From: an uncultured Collinsella sp.
GTDB taxonomy: Bacteria > Actinomycetota > Coriobacteriia > Coriobacteriales > Coriobacteriaceae
Assembly: GCA_900541205.1 (NCBI GenBank)
Contig: UQIV01000003.1
Location: forward strand, 1 to 64,000
Direction of reading: 5' to 3'
Length of the DNA: 64,000 bases
The notes beneath the pieces are model-generated. The model was not told the DNA's origin. It saw nothing but the letters and a program-made list of their open reading frames with translations, and did not search any database. This document shows, piece by piece, positions 34,724 to 43,104 of this stretch. The position numbers and the translations under genes were made by a program. Each line of letters starts with the position of its first letter. Positions within the stretch are counted from its first letter, which is position 1.

Positions 34724-35257
34724 ATGTCTCAGCACATCAAACACGGCTGCGACCATATCTTCTTTATCGGCTTTTTGGGCGCGGGCAAGTCGACGCTTGC
34801 GCGCAACGTGGGCACTATGTTCAAGCGTCGATTCATCGATACCGATCGTTTGGTTGTGCGTCGTTGCGGCAAGTCGGTGACCGAGATTTTTGAGACCGAG
34901 GGCGAGGATCGTTTTCGCGAGCTCGAGACCTCGGCACTCCGTTCGCTTCAAAGCGAGCGCAGTCTGCTGGTATCGTGCGGGGGCGGCATCGTCGAGACGC
35001 CGGTTAACATTGAACTGATGCACGAGATGGGTACCTGTGTGTACCTCGAAGGCGACTTTGAGGACTCGTTGCGCCAGATTCGCCGCTCCGATACCCGGCC
35101 TGATTTCCGCTCGCCCGAGCACGCCGCGCGCCTGTTTGAGCATCGCCGTCCGCTGTATCGCCAAGCCGCCGATATTACCCTTGATATTCGCAACAAGTCC
35201 TTCGAGGACGTTTCCTACCTTTGTGCCGAGAAGCTTTTGGAGCGTGGACTGCTATGA
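34724..35257 (+). CDS. aroK: Shikimate kinase
   Basis: Phosphorylates shikimate to shikimate 3-phosphate, 177 aa. Walker A GFLGAGKST (about 16-24), the shikimate-binding FIDTDRLV (Asp about 39), the GGG motif SCGGGIVETP (about 88-97), the lid arginines in DTRPDFRSPE, and HRRPLYRQAAD with the adenine/phosphate-binding Arg. All expected active-site residues are visible, so this enzyme looks functional. Its stop overlaps the following AroB-like gene (ATGA), the usual aroK-aroB arrangement. Confidence 0.94.
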   Translation: MSQHIKHGCDHIFFIGFLGAGKSTLARNVGTMFKRRFIDTDRLVVRRCGKSVTEIFETEGEDRFRELETSALRSLQSERSLLVSCGGGIVETPVNIELMHEMGTCVYLEGDFEDSLRQIRRSDTRPDFRSPEHAARLFEHRRPLYRQAADITLDIRNKSFEDVSYLCAEKLLERGLL

Positions 35258-36363
35258 TTCGCCGTCAACTTATCAATTTCCAAAACCGCAGTGTCGATGT
35301 CCGCGTCGGATTGGGCGCGTTCGAGGAGCTGCCGCGCATGTTTGCCTCTGCTGTGGGCAAGCCTAAGCGCGCGATGGTGGTTTGGAACGACGTCACATCC
35401 GAGCGTTTTGGCGAGGTCGTCGAGCATGCGCTGGTCGACGCCGGTTTTGCCGTGTCGCTGCTCGTCCTCGAGGTTTCTCCTGCCGGCGCTACGCTGGCCG
35501 ATGCCGATACCGTCTTTGGCGCCCTGTCGGCTAACGGCATTACCTGCGACGATCTCGTTGTTGCTGTCGGCGACACGGCGACCTGCTCGGTCGTTTGCTG
35601 GTGTGCCAACCAGTGGTGCGGTCGCACCGAGTGTGCCTTGCTGCCGACGACGCTCGACGCCATGCTCACGGTTGCGACGACCATGAAGCCGCTCGTCGCC
35701 TCGTCGTCGAATGCGCTTCCCGCTATCGCGTTCCGTCCCGAGCCGGGCTTGGTCGTGTGTGACCTCGACCTTGTTCGCGAGGCGGACCCCGAGGACCTCA
35801 AGCTCGGCTATGCGGTACTTGTTGGCACCATGCTTTCGAGCAGCAAGTCCCGCTGGAATCAGTTTACTGAGACCGTCCCCGAGATTCTCGCGGGCGAGGA
35901 GGTCGCGCTTGTCAATGCCATTCAGTGGTCTCAGACTGCCCGCAAGGACGTACTGATGGCCACGAACCCGAGCGCCCGCCATGCGCTCGATTTTGGCAAG
36001 ACGGGGAAGCGTACCCTGCGCGCCTGCTTGGGCGATGCCGCTTCGCAGGTCCCTGCCTTCCAGCTGTTGTCCGAGGGCATGCGCTTTGAGGCGCGCCTAG
36101 CACATGATGCCTGCGACTTTGATATCGATTACGTCTTTGAGGTCGATGACTGCCTGGAGGACTTTGGTATCGAGGAGCTTGCCTTTGATCTGGAGCCTGC
36201 CGCATATATCGAGGAGTTCCGCAGGCAGCAGTTTGCTCGCTCAAACCGCAGCATGTTGCCGCTGCCCGCGGCACTCGGCGCCATTCGTCTAACGAGCGTT
36301 GAGGACGAGGTTCTTGAGCGCCATGCTCACGCTTACTTGGCTTCTCGCAAAGAACTTCTCTAA
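35254..36363 (+). CDS. AroB-like protein lacking DHQ synthase active site
   Basis: A 369-aa protein in the aroB position, translationally coupled to aroK. It aligns along its length with 3-dehydroquinate synthase: a Rossmann half up to residue 170 with PTTLDAMLTVA (131-141) where AroB has PTTLLAQVDSSVGGK, then a helical half. The defining residues are gone. GGGVVGD is VGDTATC (105-111). The AEVIK zinc/catalytic segment reads YAVLVG (186-191). GHTFGH, with a zinc His, reads GKTGKR (248-253). The HGEAVAxGM zinc His region reads FQLLSEGM (269-276). I infer a non-catalytic or re-purposed paralogue. It has no frameshift and normal codon use, so it is maintained. A true AroB may be elsewhere. Confidence 0.7.
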   Translation: MIRRQLINFQNRSVDVRVGLGAFEELPRMFASAVGKPKRAMVVWNDVTSERFGEVVEHALVDAGFAVSLLVLEVSPAGATLADADTVFGALSANGITCDDLVVAVGDTATCSVVCWCANQWCGRTECALLPTTLDAMLTVATTMKPLVASSSNALPAIAFRPEPGLVVCDLDLVREADPEDLKLGYAVLVGTMLSSSKSRWNQFTETVPEILAGEEVALVNAIQWSQTARKDVLMATNPSARHALDFGKTGKRTLRACLGDAASQVPAFQLLSEGMRFEARLAHDACDFDIDYVFEVDDCLEDFGIEELAFDLEPAAYIEEFRRQQFARSNRSMLPLPAALGAIRLTSVEDEVLERHAHAYLASRKELL

Positions 36364-36401
36364 GTTTTATTGACATCCATCGTCTTTCGTATCATGTTGA
36401 G

Positions 36402-36472
36402 GGGCGGGTTTCCAATCGGTTGCGGATCGCATGCGATTCCGTCGTTCGGTTGAGACCCGTCCCGCACTTTTT
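36402..36472 (+). ncRNA. Structured leader hairpin upstream of pepQ
   Basis: GGGCGGGTTTC (36402-36412) pairs with GAGACCCGTCCC (36452-36463) leaving one bulged base. An inner hairpin is centred on TCGCATGCGA, and TTTTT follows at 36468. It may terminate the aro transcript, attenuate the peptidase gene or be a small structured RNA. A possible -35 (TTGACA, 36370) lies upstream without a convincing -10. No known riboswitch class is recognised. Confidence 0.4.
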
Positions 36473-36495
36473 GAGACAACAAGAAAGGAATCTGC

Positions 36496-37626
36496 ATGTC
36501 TGAGTTTGCTGCCGGTCCTGCCGGTCGTATCGAGCGTGTCCGTACCCTGATGGCTGAGCGCGGCTACGACGCTATCGTCGTGCGCGACGAGGCCAATCTC
36601 CGTTGGCTCACGGGCGTGAAGGGCGTCTTCGACTACACCTTCGAGTTCCCGCACGCGGCGTTTATTACGGCTGACCAGTGCCTGTTCCATACCGACTCGC
36701 GCTACCTCAACAGCTTTGAGGAGAACACGCCTGCCGGCAGCCCCTGGGTCTACGACATGGACGAGGGAACCATCCCCGGTTGGGTCGCCGGCAAGATTGC
36801 GGCCAACAAGTGCCGCGTCTGCGCTGTCGAGGACGACATGCAGATCAACTTCTACCAGGGTATTCAGCGTGGTCTGGAGGATCGTTCCGTTGCCTGCATG
36901 CTTCCGCTAATGCATGACGACATCCGTAAGATGCGCGCCATCAAGGATGCCGAGGAGATCGAGCTCATGCGCCATGCGCAGTCGATCACCGATGCCGCCT
37001 TCCAGCACATGCTCGGCTTTATTAAGCCCGGTATGACCGAGAAGCAGGTTCGCAACGAGCTCGAGAACTTTATGTTTGCCAATGGCGCCGATAGCTTGGC
37101 CTTCGGCTCTATCGTGGCGAGCGGCCCCAATACCGCCAACCCGCATGCCGTCCCGAGCGACCGCGTGATTGAGAAGGGCGACTTCGTCCTCATGGATTAC
37201 GGTGCGGGCTACTGCGATTATCGTTCCGACATGACGCGCACCGTTGTGATGGGCGAGCCTACCCAGGAGCAGCTCGACCTGTACGCGCTCGTGCGCCGCA
37301 CCCACGAGGAGTGTGTCGCCGCCATCCATCCGGGCGTCGAGGGCAACGACATTTTCAAGCTTTCCAAGAAGATCATCGGCGATGCCGGCTATGGCGATTA
37401 CTACAACCATGGTCTGGGCCACGGCGTGGGCATCGACATCCACGAGCTGCCCAACTTCAACCGCAGCAAGAACATCATCGAGGTTGGCTCGGTTGTCACC
37501 ATGGAGCCCGGCGTGTACCTGCCCGGTGTGGGCGGCGTGCGCCTGGAGGACTATGGCGTGGTCACCGAGAACGGCTACGAGCCTTTCACCAAGACCCCGC
37601 ACGACCTGCACGTCATCGATTGCTAG
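36496..37626 (+). CDS. M24 aminopeptidase (Xaa-Pro type)
   Basis: Cytosolic dinuclear-metal aminopeptidase of the M24B family (Xaa-Pro peptidase, PepP/PepQ-like), 376 aa. A creatinase-like N-terminal domain (about 1-130) precedes the pita-bread catalytic domain. Metal ligands can be read in DYGAGYCDYRSDMTRT (two Asp), HGLGHGVGIDIHE (His), TMEPGVYLPG (Glu) and VRLEDYGVV (Glu). The ATG at 36496 follows AAGAAAGG. The gene lies directly before efp, the order seen in many Gram-positive genomes, which may reflect a role in recycling proline-rich peptides. Confidence 0.92.
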   Translation: MSEFAAGPAGRIERVRTLMAERGYDAIVVRDEANLRWLTGVKGVFDYTFEFPHAAFITADQCLFHTDSRYLNSFEENTPAGSPWVYDMDEGTIPGWVAGKIAANKCRVCAVEDDMQINFYQGIQRGLEDRSVACMLPLMHDDIRKMRAIKDAEEIELMRHAQSITDAAFQHMLGFIKPGMTEKQVRNELENFMFANGADSLAFGSIVASGPNTANPHAVPSDRVIEKGDFVLMDYGAGYCDYRSDMTRTVVMGEPTQEQLDLYALVRRTHEECVAAIHPGVEGNDIFKLSKKIIGDAGYGDYYNHGLGHGVGIDIHELPNFNRSKNIIEVGSVVTMEPGVYLPGVGGVRLEDYGVVTENGYEPFTKTPHDLHVIDC

Positions 37627-37648
37627 CCCATTTCGATAGATTTTTGGA

Positions 37649-37691
37649 GCGGGGCGTCCGGATAGATTCGGACGCCCCGCGTTCTCTTTTT
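37649..37691 (+). terminator. Terminator after the M24 peptidase
   Basis: Perfect 12-bp stem GCGGGGCGTCCG / CGGACGCCCCGC with an 8-base loop followed by GTTCTCTTTTT. It separates the peptidase from efp, which therefore needs its own promoter in the 95 bases that follow. Confidence 0.85.
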
Positions 37692-37785
37692 ATGCGCTCG
37701 CTGCAGGCGCCGTCTGCAAGTGTATAATTTCGGTCGTATGTAATTTGGGCGCTTGTGCGTTCTGCCCATAACAAGAAAGGTCACT

Positions 37786-38349
37786 ATGCCTACCATTTCT
37801 ACCGCCGACTTCAAGAACGGCCTCGGTCTCCGCATTAAGGACAAGGTCTACACCATCGTCGAGTTCCAGCATGTCAAGCCGGGCAAGGGCGGTGCGTTTG
37901 TGCGCTACAAGACCCGCGACATCAAGAGCGGCCGCGTCGTCGAGAACACCTGCAACGCCGGCACCAAGTTCGAGAGCGTCATGCTCACCACCCGTGAGTT
38001 CCAGTACCTCTACAACGATGGCACCGACTACATCTTCATGGACAACGAGTCCTATGAGCAGGTTCCCGTTCCCGAGGACATGGTGGGCGAGAACTCCAAG
38101 TGGCTGCGCGAGAACGACATCTGCCAGCTGCTCTTCGCTGACGATGAGCTCATGGGCGTGACCCCGCCGATGTTCATCGAGACCACCATCGTCCAGACCG
38201 ACCCGGGCTTTAAGGGCGACACCGTCCAGGGTTCCACCAAGCCGGCCACGATCGACACCGGCGCTGTCATCCAGGTCCCCATGTACCTCAACGAGGGCGA
38301 GGTCATCAAGGTTGACACCCGCGACGGCAAGTTCGTCTCCCGCGTCTAG
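37786..38349 (+). CDS. efp: Elongation factor P
   Basis: Relieves ribosome stalling at polyproline, 187 aa. KOW-like domain I with the loop HVKPGKGGAFVRYK carrying the modifiable Lys (in PGKG), followed by two OB domains. The C-terminal signature YLNEGEVIKVDTRDGKFVSR is complete. ATG 37786 follows AGAAAGG. The asp23, nusB, xseB and later genes follow closely. No efp-modifying enzyme (epmA, earP or ymfI) is visible in the window. Confidence 0.96.
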   Translation: MPTISTADFKNGLGLRIKDKVYTIVEFQHVKPGKGGAFVRYKTRDIKSGRVVENTCNAGTKFESVMLTTREFQYLYNDGTDYIFMDNESYEQVPVPEDMVGENSKWLRENDICQLLFADDELMGVTPPMFIETTIVQTDPGFKGDTVQGSTKPATIDTGAVIQVPMYLNEGEVIKVDTRDGKFVSRV

Positions 38350-38373
38350 CAACCAACTCTTCTAGGAGGACTC

Positions 38374-38736
38374 ATGCCCCAGGAAATCAAGATTGACGGC
38401 ATCGGCATTTCTCCCGATGTTCTGACCGCCATCGTCTCGCGCGCCGTGTCGGATGTCGAGGGCATCGCCTCCGTTGGCGTCAAGGACCTTGCCACCAACC
38501 TTGTCTCCATGATGCTCTCGTCCAAGGCCCCGGCTTCCGAGCCGGCGGTCGAGGCCGGGGTCGTCGGCGACAAGCTCGCACTTACCGTGCGTGTCGTGGT
38601 GTTCTTTGGCTATCCGTTCAAGAAACTCGCCGAGGCCGTTCGCGCCGCTGTGGTCGCCGCCATCGATGCTCAGGTGGGCGTCGAGGTCGAGCGCGTTGAC
38701 GTTTGCATCGACGGCCTCGTTTTCCCCAAGGAGTAA
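38374..38736 (+). CDS. Asp23/Gls24 family envelope stress protein
   Basis: A 120-aa protein of the Asp23/Gls24 family, similar to the YqhY protein that sits between accBC/efp and nusB in Firmicutes. It starts with an IGISPDVLTAIVSRAVSDVEGIASVG stretch (positions about 9-34) and ends VEVERVDVCIDGLVF, both typical. There is no signal peptide or transmembrane helix. A strong AGGAGG precedes ATG 38374. The gene lies in an operon with nusB. Members are linked to fatty-acid or envelope homeostasis, but the molecular role is not settled. Confidence 0.9.
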   Translation: MPQEIKIDGIGISPDVLTAIVSRAVSDVEGIASVGVKDLATNLVSMMLSSKAPASEPAVEAGVVGDKLALTVRVVVFFGYPFKKLAEAVRAAVVAAIDAQVGVEVERVDVCIDGLVFPKE

Positions 38737-38739
38737 CCT

Positions 38740-39327
38740 TTGAGCCTTAAGGTTTATCGCGGGCGCACGCTTGCCCGCAGTCAGGCGCTGCAGCTGCTGT
38801 TCCAGGCCGAGGCCACGGACAGCCCGCTCGAGCGCGTCCTCGAGGGCGATTTCCTGATCTCGAAGGGTCCCCTCGACCCCTATGCACTGGAGCTTTGCCG
38901 CGGTACCTACGAGCATATCGATCGCATCGACTGTGCCCTGCGCGCCGTCGCCAAGAACTGGGATCTTATGCGCATGCCCGGCGCCGACCGCAACCTGCTG
39001 CGTATCGCCGTCTACGAGATGCGCTTCCTCACCGACGAAGAGGTCTCGGACGCTATCGTGATCAACGAGGCAGTCGAAATCGCAAAGGCTTATGGTACCG
39101 ACCAGTCCGCGTCGTTTGTCAACGGCGTGCTGGGCAAGATCGCTCGCAGTGAGGAGCTGCCGGGCGAGGACCTGTACCAAGAGCTGCTGGCAGAGGATCG
39201 TGCTCGCGAGGAGGCACAGGCTGCCGAGGCGGCCGCCAAGGTCGCTGCCGCTCAGGCTGCCGCCGGTGTACTTGCCGAGGATGCTGACGCTGCTGAGGCC
39301 GTCGAGGCCGACTCCGTCGAGGAGTAG
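38740..39327 (+). CDS. nusB: Transcription antitermination factor NusB
   Basis: RNA-binding partner of NusE (S10) in rRNA antitermination, 195 aa. The core is clear: RTLARSQALQLLFQAEATD, MRMPGADRNLLRIAVYEMRFL, and AIVINEAVEIAKAYGTDQSASFVNGVLGKIA (about 105-136). About 50 residues of Ala/Glu/Asp-rich low-complexity tail follow, absent from the E. coli protein but common in Actinobacteria. The start is TTG at 38740, with AAGGAG before it. The xseB ATG follows two bases after the stop. Confidence 0.94.
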   Translation: MSLKVYRGRTLARSQALQLLFQAEATDSPLERVLEGDFLISKGPLDPYALELCRGTYEHIDRIDCALRAVAKNWDLMRMPGADRNLLRIAVYEMRFLTDEEVSDAIVINEAVEIAKAYGTDQSASFVNGVLGKIARSEELPGEDLYQELLAEDRAREEAQAAEAAAKVAAAQAAAGVLAEDADAAEAVEADSVEE

Positions 39328-39329
39328 CC

Positions 39330-39596
39330 ATGCCAGAGGGTTCCGTCCGCAACTTCGATGAGATCTCGGATCGCCTGGACCAGATTATCGCCACCGTTCG
39401 CTCCAAGGATACGTCCTTGGAGCGTTCGCTCGATTTGTTTGACGAGGCGATTGAGCTGGGCTCCCGTGCGGTCGATATGGTCGACAAGTTTGAGCTGACG
39501 CCGCGTGAGGCCGACAAGCTCGAGCAGGAATACGATGAGGATGCGGCAAACGAGTCCCAAGATAGGCAGGCTGCATCCCCGGATACGAATGGTTGA
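39330..39596 (+). CDS. xseB: Exodeoxyribonuclease VII small subunit
   Basis: Small subunit of the single-strand DNA exonuclease VII, 88 aa. The family pattern NFDEISDRLDQIIATVRSKDTSLERSLDLFDEAIELG (about 6-42) is evident, followed by a short acidic tail. The large subunit gene xseA is not adjacent, although it often directly precedes xseB. The reading frame overlaps the tlyA ATG by one base (TGATG). Confidence 0.9.
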   Translation: MPEGSVRNFDEISDRLDQIIATVRSKDTSLERSLDLFDEAIELGSRAVDMVDKFELTPREADKLEQEYDEDAANESQDRQAASPDTNG

Positions 39597-40408
39597 TGGC
39601 ATTCATGAAACGCGTGCGTCTCGATGACGAACTGATTTCACAGGGCATCTGCGCCGATCGCGCGGATGCCCTTCGCACTCTTATGGCCGGCTTGGTTTCG
39701 AGTGGTGGTGAGCGTTTGACCTCTCCGGGGCTCAAGGTGACGCCGGGCCTGCCGCTGCACGTTAAGGGGCGCATTCCGTACGTTGGGCGCGGCGGCCTTA
39801 AGCTCGAGGGTGCGCTCGATGCGTTTTGTATCGATCCCACGGGCCTTGCCTGCCTGGACGTAGGCTGCTCTACCGGCGGCTTTACCGATTGCCTGCTCAA
39901 GCGCGGTGCCGCCACGGTCGTTTCGGTCGACGTGGGCCGTGCCCAGTTTGACTGGTCGCTGCGCCAAGACGATCGCGTGACGCTCCATGAACGCACGAAT
40001 GTGACGCAGTTGCCCGAGCTCGGCTACGGCGGCGCTATCGACCTGGCCGTGTGCGATGTGTCGTTTACAAGCATCGCGAATATCATCGACGCCGTGCTGG
40101 CGTGCCTGAAGCCTTCGGGTTCGTTTTGCACGCTCGTAAAGCCGCAGTTTGAGGCGCCGGCTGCGCTGGTGGGCGAGGGCGGCATCGTGACCGACCCCGC
40201 CGTCCGCCGCGATACGCTCGTGGCGGCGATTGAACTCTTTGCCGCTAAGGGCCTGTTCCCGGTCGACGTGTGCGTGTCGCCTATCCATGGCGCTAAGGGC
40301 AACGTCGAGTTTTTCCTGTACGGCACGAGGTTTGCCCCCGGCGAGCGCGCCGATGATGAGCTGCAATCCCAGGTATCGGTTTTGAGCGAGAAAGCTGCAA
40401 CGCTATGA
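39596..40408 (+). CDS. tlyA: TlyA family rRNA 2'-O-methyltransferase
   Basis: S4-domain plus FtsJ-like methyltransferase, 270 aa. In mycobacteria TlyA methylates 16S and 23S rRNA and sets capreomycin sensitivity. N-terminal S4 domain (about 4-62, RVRLDDELISQGICADRADAL), then the SAM-binding motif LDVGCSTGGFTDCLLKRGA. Further catalytic-site residues are in DLAVCDVSFTSI and LVKPQFE. Two starts are possible (39596 and 39605). The former overlaps the xseB stop. The nadK ATG overlaps the end by 4 bases, matching the frequent tlyA-nadK-recN order. Confidence 0.92.
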   Translation: MAFMKRVRLDDELISQGICADRADALRTLMAGLVSSGGERLTSPGLKVTPGLPLHVKGRIPYVGRGGLKLEGALDAFCIDPTGLACLDVGCSTGGFTDCLLKRGAATVVSVDVGRAQFDWSLRQDDRVTLHERTNVTQLPELGYGGAIDLAVCDVSFTSIANIIDAVLACLKPSGSFCTLVKPQFEAPAALVGEGGIVTDPAVRRDTLVAAIELFAAKGLFPVDVCVSPIHGAKGNVEFFLYGTRFAPGERADDELQSQVSVLSEKAATL

Positions 40409-41265
40409 AGGTCTTTCTGGTTCCCAATTACTACAAGCAAGAGGCGGTCGAGAGCGGCCTGATGCTCGAGCTTTGGCTTTCGCGCCAAGGTTACGAGGTC
40501 GCATGGGCTGCCGACCAGCGCTCCAAGATTCAGAGCACGCCCGATGTTGACGATGCCGACCTGGTCATTACGCTCGGCGGCGACGGCACGTTGCTGCGCG
40601 CCGCCCGTATCCTCAATTACCGCGAGATTCCCATTTTGGGGCTTTCCTATGGTCACCTGGGCTTTTTGACGGCGGCCAGTCCCGAGGAACGCGATATTTT
40701 GCAGGTTGTGAGCGATGCCCTGTCCGGTGAGCTCCACGTGAGCCGCCGCGCTACCATCGCCGCGGATATCGTCTCGGTGCGCGATGACGGCACGAAGGAC
40801 GTCGTGCGCACGTTTGCTCTCAACGATATGGCGCTCACGCGCGGACCACTGTCCGATATGGTTGAGTTCGACATCACGGTGTCTGGACATCATATCGATC
40901 GCCTGCGCGGTGACGGTGTCGTTGTGTCCACGGCGACCGGCTCTACGGGCTATGCGCTTTCTGCCGGCGGTCCTATCGTGAGCCCCGATTACACGGGTAT
41001 GGTTTGCGTGCCCATCGCTCCGCACACCATTCAGGCCCGTGCGTTCTTGACTTCGCCGAGCGATGTCGTCGAAATCTTTATGTCCGATGATCGCCCGAGC
41101 GTGCCGGCCATCGCCATCGACGGACAGTTTATTACCTGCGATGGCACGGTTGAGAGCGTGGCCGTGCGCCGCGGTCCTGGCGATGTGCTGCTGCTGGATT
41201 ACGGTCCCGAGAGCTTCTATAACTCGGTGAGCCGCGTGTTCTATGGAGTGCGCCATGATCGATGA
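40405..41265 (+). CDS. nadK: NAD kinase
   Basis: Phosphorylates NAD to NADP, 286 aa. GGDGTLLRAAR (about 59-69) is the diagnostic GGDGT motif, and the second conserved region is STATGSTGYALSAGGPIVSP. NDMALTRG carries the conserved Asn-Asp. The C-terminal region RPSVPAIAIDGQ is normal. Coupled by ATGA overlap to tlyA, and its own stop lies inside the recN start region (11-base overlap). Confidence 0.95.
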   Translation: MKVFLVPNYYKQEAVESGLMLELWLSRQGYEVAWAADQRSKIQSTPDVDDADLVITLGGDGTLLRAARILNYREIPILGLSYGHLGFLTAASPEERDILQVVSDALSGELHVSRRATIAADIVSVRDDGTKDVVRTFALNDMALTRGPLSDMVEFDITVSGHHIDRLRGDGVVVSTATGSTGYALSAGGPIVSPDYTGMVCVPIAPHTIQARAFLTSPSDVVEIFMSDDRPSVPAIAIDGQFITCDGTVESVAVRRGPGDVLLLDYGPESFYNSVSRVFYGVRHDR

Positions 41266-42883
41266 GCTGCAGGTTTCCAACATTGCACTCATTCGCGAGG
41301 CGACGTTGGTTCCGAGCGCGGGTTTAACGGTTCTGACCGGAGAAACCGGTGCCGGTAAGACTGCACTGCTCTCGGCGCTCAAGCTCATTTTGGGCGAGCG
41401 CGCGGATTCGTCGACGGTGCGCGAGGGCGAGGCGCTCGCTAGCGTCGAGGCGCGCCTGTTCGACGGCCCGCACGACACGGAGGGCTTCACCGTTCAGCGC
41501 AGCCTTTCTGCCGAGGGTCGCAGCCGTGTCAAGATTGACGGCCGCATCGCCAGCGTGCGCGAGCTTTCCGAGCGCGTCGGCGTGATGATGGATTTGTGCG
41601 GCCAGCACGAGCACCAGCGTTTGCTCGATCCGGCACATCATGTTGCCATGGTTGATGCTTGGGCTGGGCGCGCGGCACTTGAGGCGCTCGAGAAGTATCG
41701 CACCTGCTTTAAGGCTTCGCGTGCCGCCGCCAAGGAGCTTCGCCGTGTGGAGGAAACCTCACGCGCGCAGGGGAGTCGCGTCGAGGAAGCGCGTTTTGCC
41801 CTCGATCGTATCGCCGAGGTCGACCCCAAGCCAGGTGAGTACGAGGAACTCGAGGAGCTGCTGCCGCGGTCGGAGCACGCCGAGGTCTTGGTTGCGACGG
41901 CAAACGAGGCCCATGCGTCGCTTGCTGCCGAAGGGGGAGCGCTCGATGCCGTGAATGGCGCCGTGGCCGAGCTTTCACGCATGGCGACCGTTGACCGCAA
42001 GCTAGGTGACATCGCCGACGCACTTTCGGATGCCTGCATCTCGCTTGAGGATTGCGCCAATGAGCTGCGTGCTTATCGCGATGGCGTTGCGTTTGACCCT
42101 CGCGAGCTCGCCCGCATGCGCGAGCGGTATTCCGACCTCAAGGGCCTGCTGCGTCAGTGGGGTCCCACCATGGACGACGTGTTTGCCATGCGCGATCACT
42201 CGCAAGAGCTGTTATCGCTGGTAGACGATGGTGATGAGCAGATCAAGAAGGCGCGCGAAGCGCTTGGCGCGGCGGAGCGCGAACTGTTCGTCGCCGCCAA
42301 GGCGCTCAAGCGTGCGCGCAATACCGCTGCTCCGCGTTTTTGTCACGAGGTGGGTCGTCAGATGGCGCGCCTGGAGATGGGCGGCGCTGAGCTGGTCTGG
42401 GAGTCGCGCGATCTTCCGCGTGCTGAGTGGACACTCGCGGGTCCTTCGAGTTATGAGCTGCTATATCGCAGCGGCGCCGGCTTGACACCTCGTCCCTTGC
42501 GCCGCATTGCCTCGGGCGGCGAGCTGAGCCGCGTGATGCTGGCGAGCAAGGTTGTCCTCGGTAATGCGGACGGCGTCGACACGCTGGTATTTGACGAGGT
42601 TGATGCGGGTGTCGGCGGCTCTACTGCACGTGCCCTCGCGAGCGTGCTGGCAGATCTTGCCGTTACGCATCAGGTGATTGTCGTAACCCACCTGGCGCAG
42701 GTCGCCGTCATGGCCGACAAGCATTACGTGGTCAGTAAAGAGCCCGGCGACGTTCCTCAAACGCACCTGGACGAGGTGACCGGCGATGCCCGTACCGCAG
42801 AGATCGCCCGTATGCTGAGCGGCGATCAATCCGAGGCAAGCTTGGCCCACGCAAAGCAGATGCTCGAAGAAGCGCGTGCTTAG
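41255..42883 (+). CDS. recN: DNA repair protein RecN
   Basis: SMC-like ATPase acting early in double-strand-break repair, 542 aa. Walker A GETGAGKTALL (about 30-40), the RecN Q-loop region MMDLCGQHEHQRLLDP, a central coiled coil (about 150-360), signature RIASGGELSRVMLA and Walker B TLVFDEVDAGVGG, then VIVVTHLAQVAVMADKHYVV. ATG 41255 follows GGAG 7 bases before and overlaps nadK by 11 bases. It ends the operon, with a terminator inside the palindromic element downstream. Confidence 0.95.
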   Translation: MIDELQVSNIALIREATLVPSAGLTVLTGETGAGKTALLSALKLILGERADSSTVREGEALASVEARLFDGPHDTEGFTVQRSLSAEGRSRVKIDGRIASVRELSERVGVMMDLCGQHEHQRLLDPAHHVAMVDAWAGRAALEALEKYRTCFKASRAAAKELRRVEETSRAQGSRVEEARFALDRIAEVDPKPGEYEELEELLPRSEHAEVLVATANEAHASLAAEGGALDAVNGAVAELSRMATVDRKLGDIADALSDACISLEDCANELRAYRDGVAFDPRELARMRERYSDLKGLLRQWGPTMDDVFAMRDHSQELLSLVDDGDEQIKKAREALGAAERELFVAAKALKRARNTAAPRFCHEVGRQMARLEMGGAELVWESRDLPRAEWTLAGPSSYELLYRSGAGLTPRPLRRIASGGELSRVMLASKVVLGNADGVDTLVFDEVDAGVGGSTARALASVLADLAVTHQVIVVTHLAQVAVMADKHYVVSKEPGDVPQTHLDEVTGDARTAEIARMLSGDQSEASLAHAKQMLEEARA

Positions 42884-42910
42884 GCCGAGCCGCCACATGC
42901 ATGTCCGACC

Positions 42911-43080
42911 CTCCCGCCACGAAACCGGCCCATCTACTACGTTTGATAGGCTATCGGCAAGCACGTCAAGAATTGCAAAAAGAAAACCGCAGGTAGAATG
43001 CCTGCGGTTTTTTCTATTTTTGGTATGTGGTTGGGCCATACGGATAAAACGTAGTAGATGGGCCGGTTTCGTGGCGAGAG
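42911..43080. repeat. 170-bp palindromic element (34-bp arms)
   Basis: Arms at 42911-42944 and 43047-43080 are inverted copies with one mismatch. They include CGCCACGAAACCGGCCCATC and ACTACGTTT. The 102-base interior holds the recN terminator and no gene. The length and near-identity of the arms suggest a MITE-like non-autonomous element. I see no target-site duplication by eye. Confidence 0.75.
42984..43016 (+). terminator. Terminator after recN
   Basis: AAACCGCAGG / CCTGCGGTTT, 10-bp stem with a 7-base loop, preceded by A-rich and followed by TTTTCTATTTTT. It can serve recN and, weakly, the convergent rpiR gene. Confidence 0.85.
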
Positions 43081-43104
43081 GCGTCTATCGGCTCCCCGAT
43101 TAAC

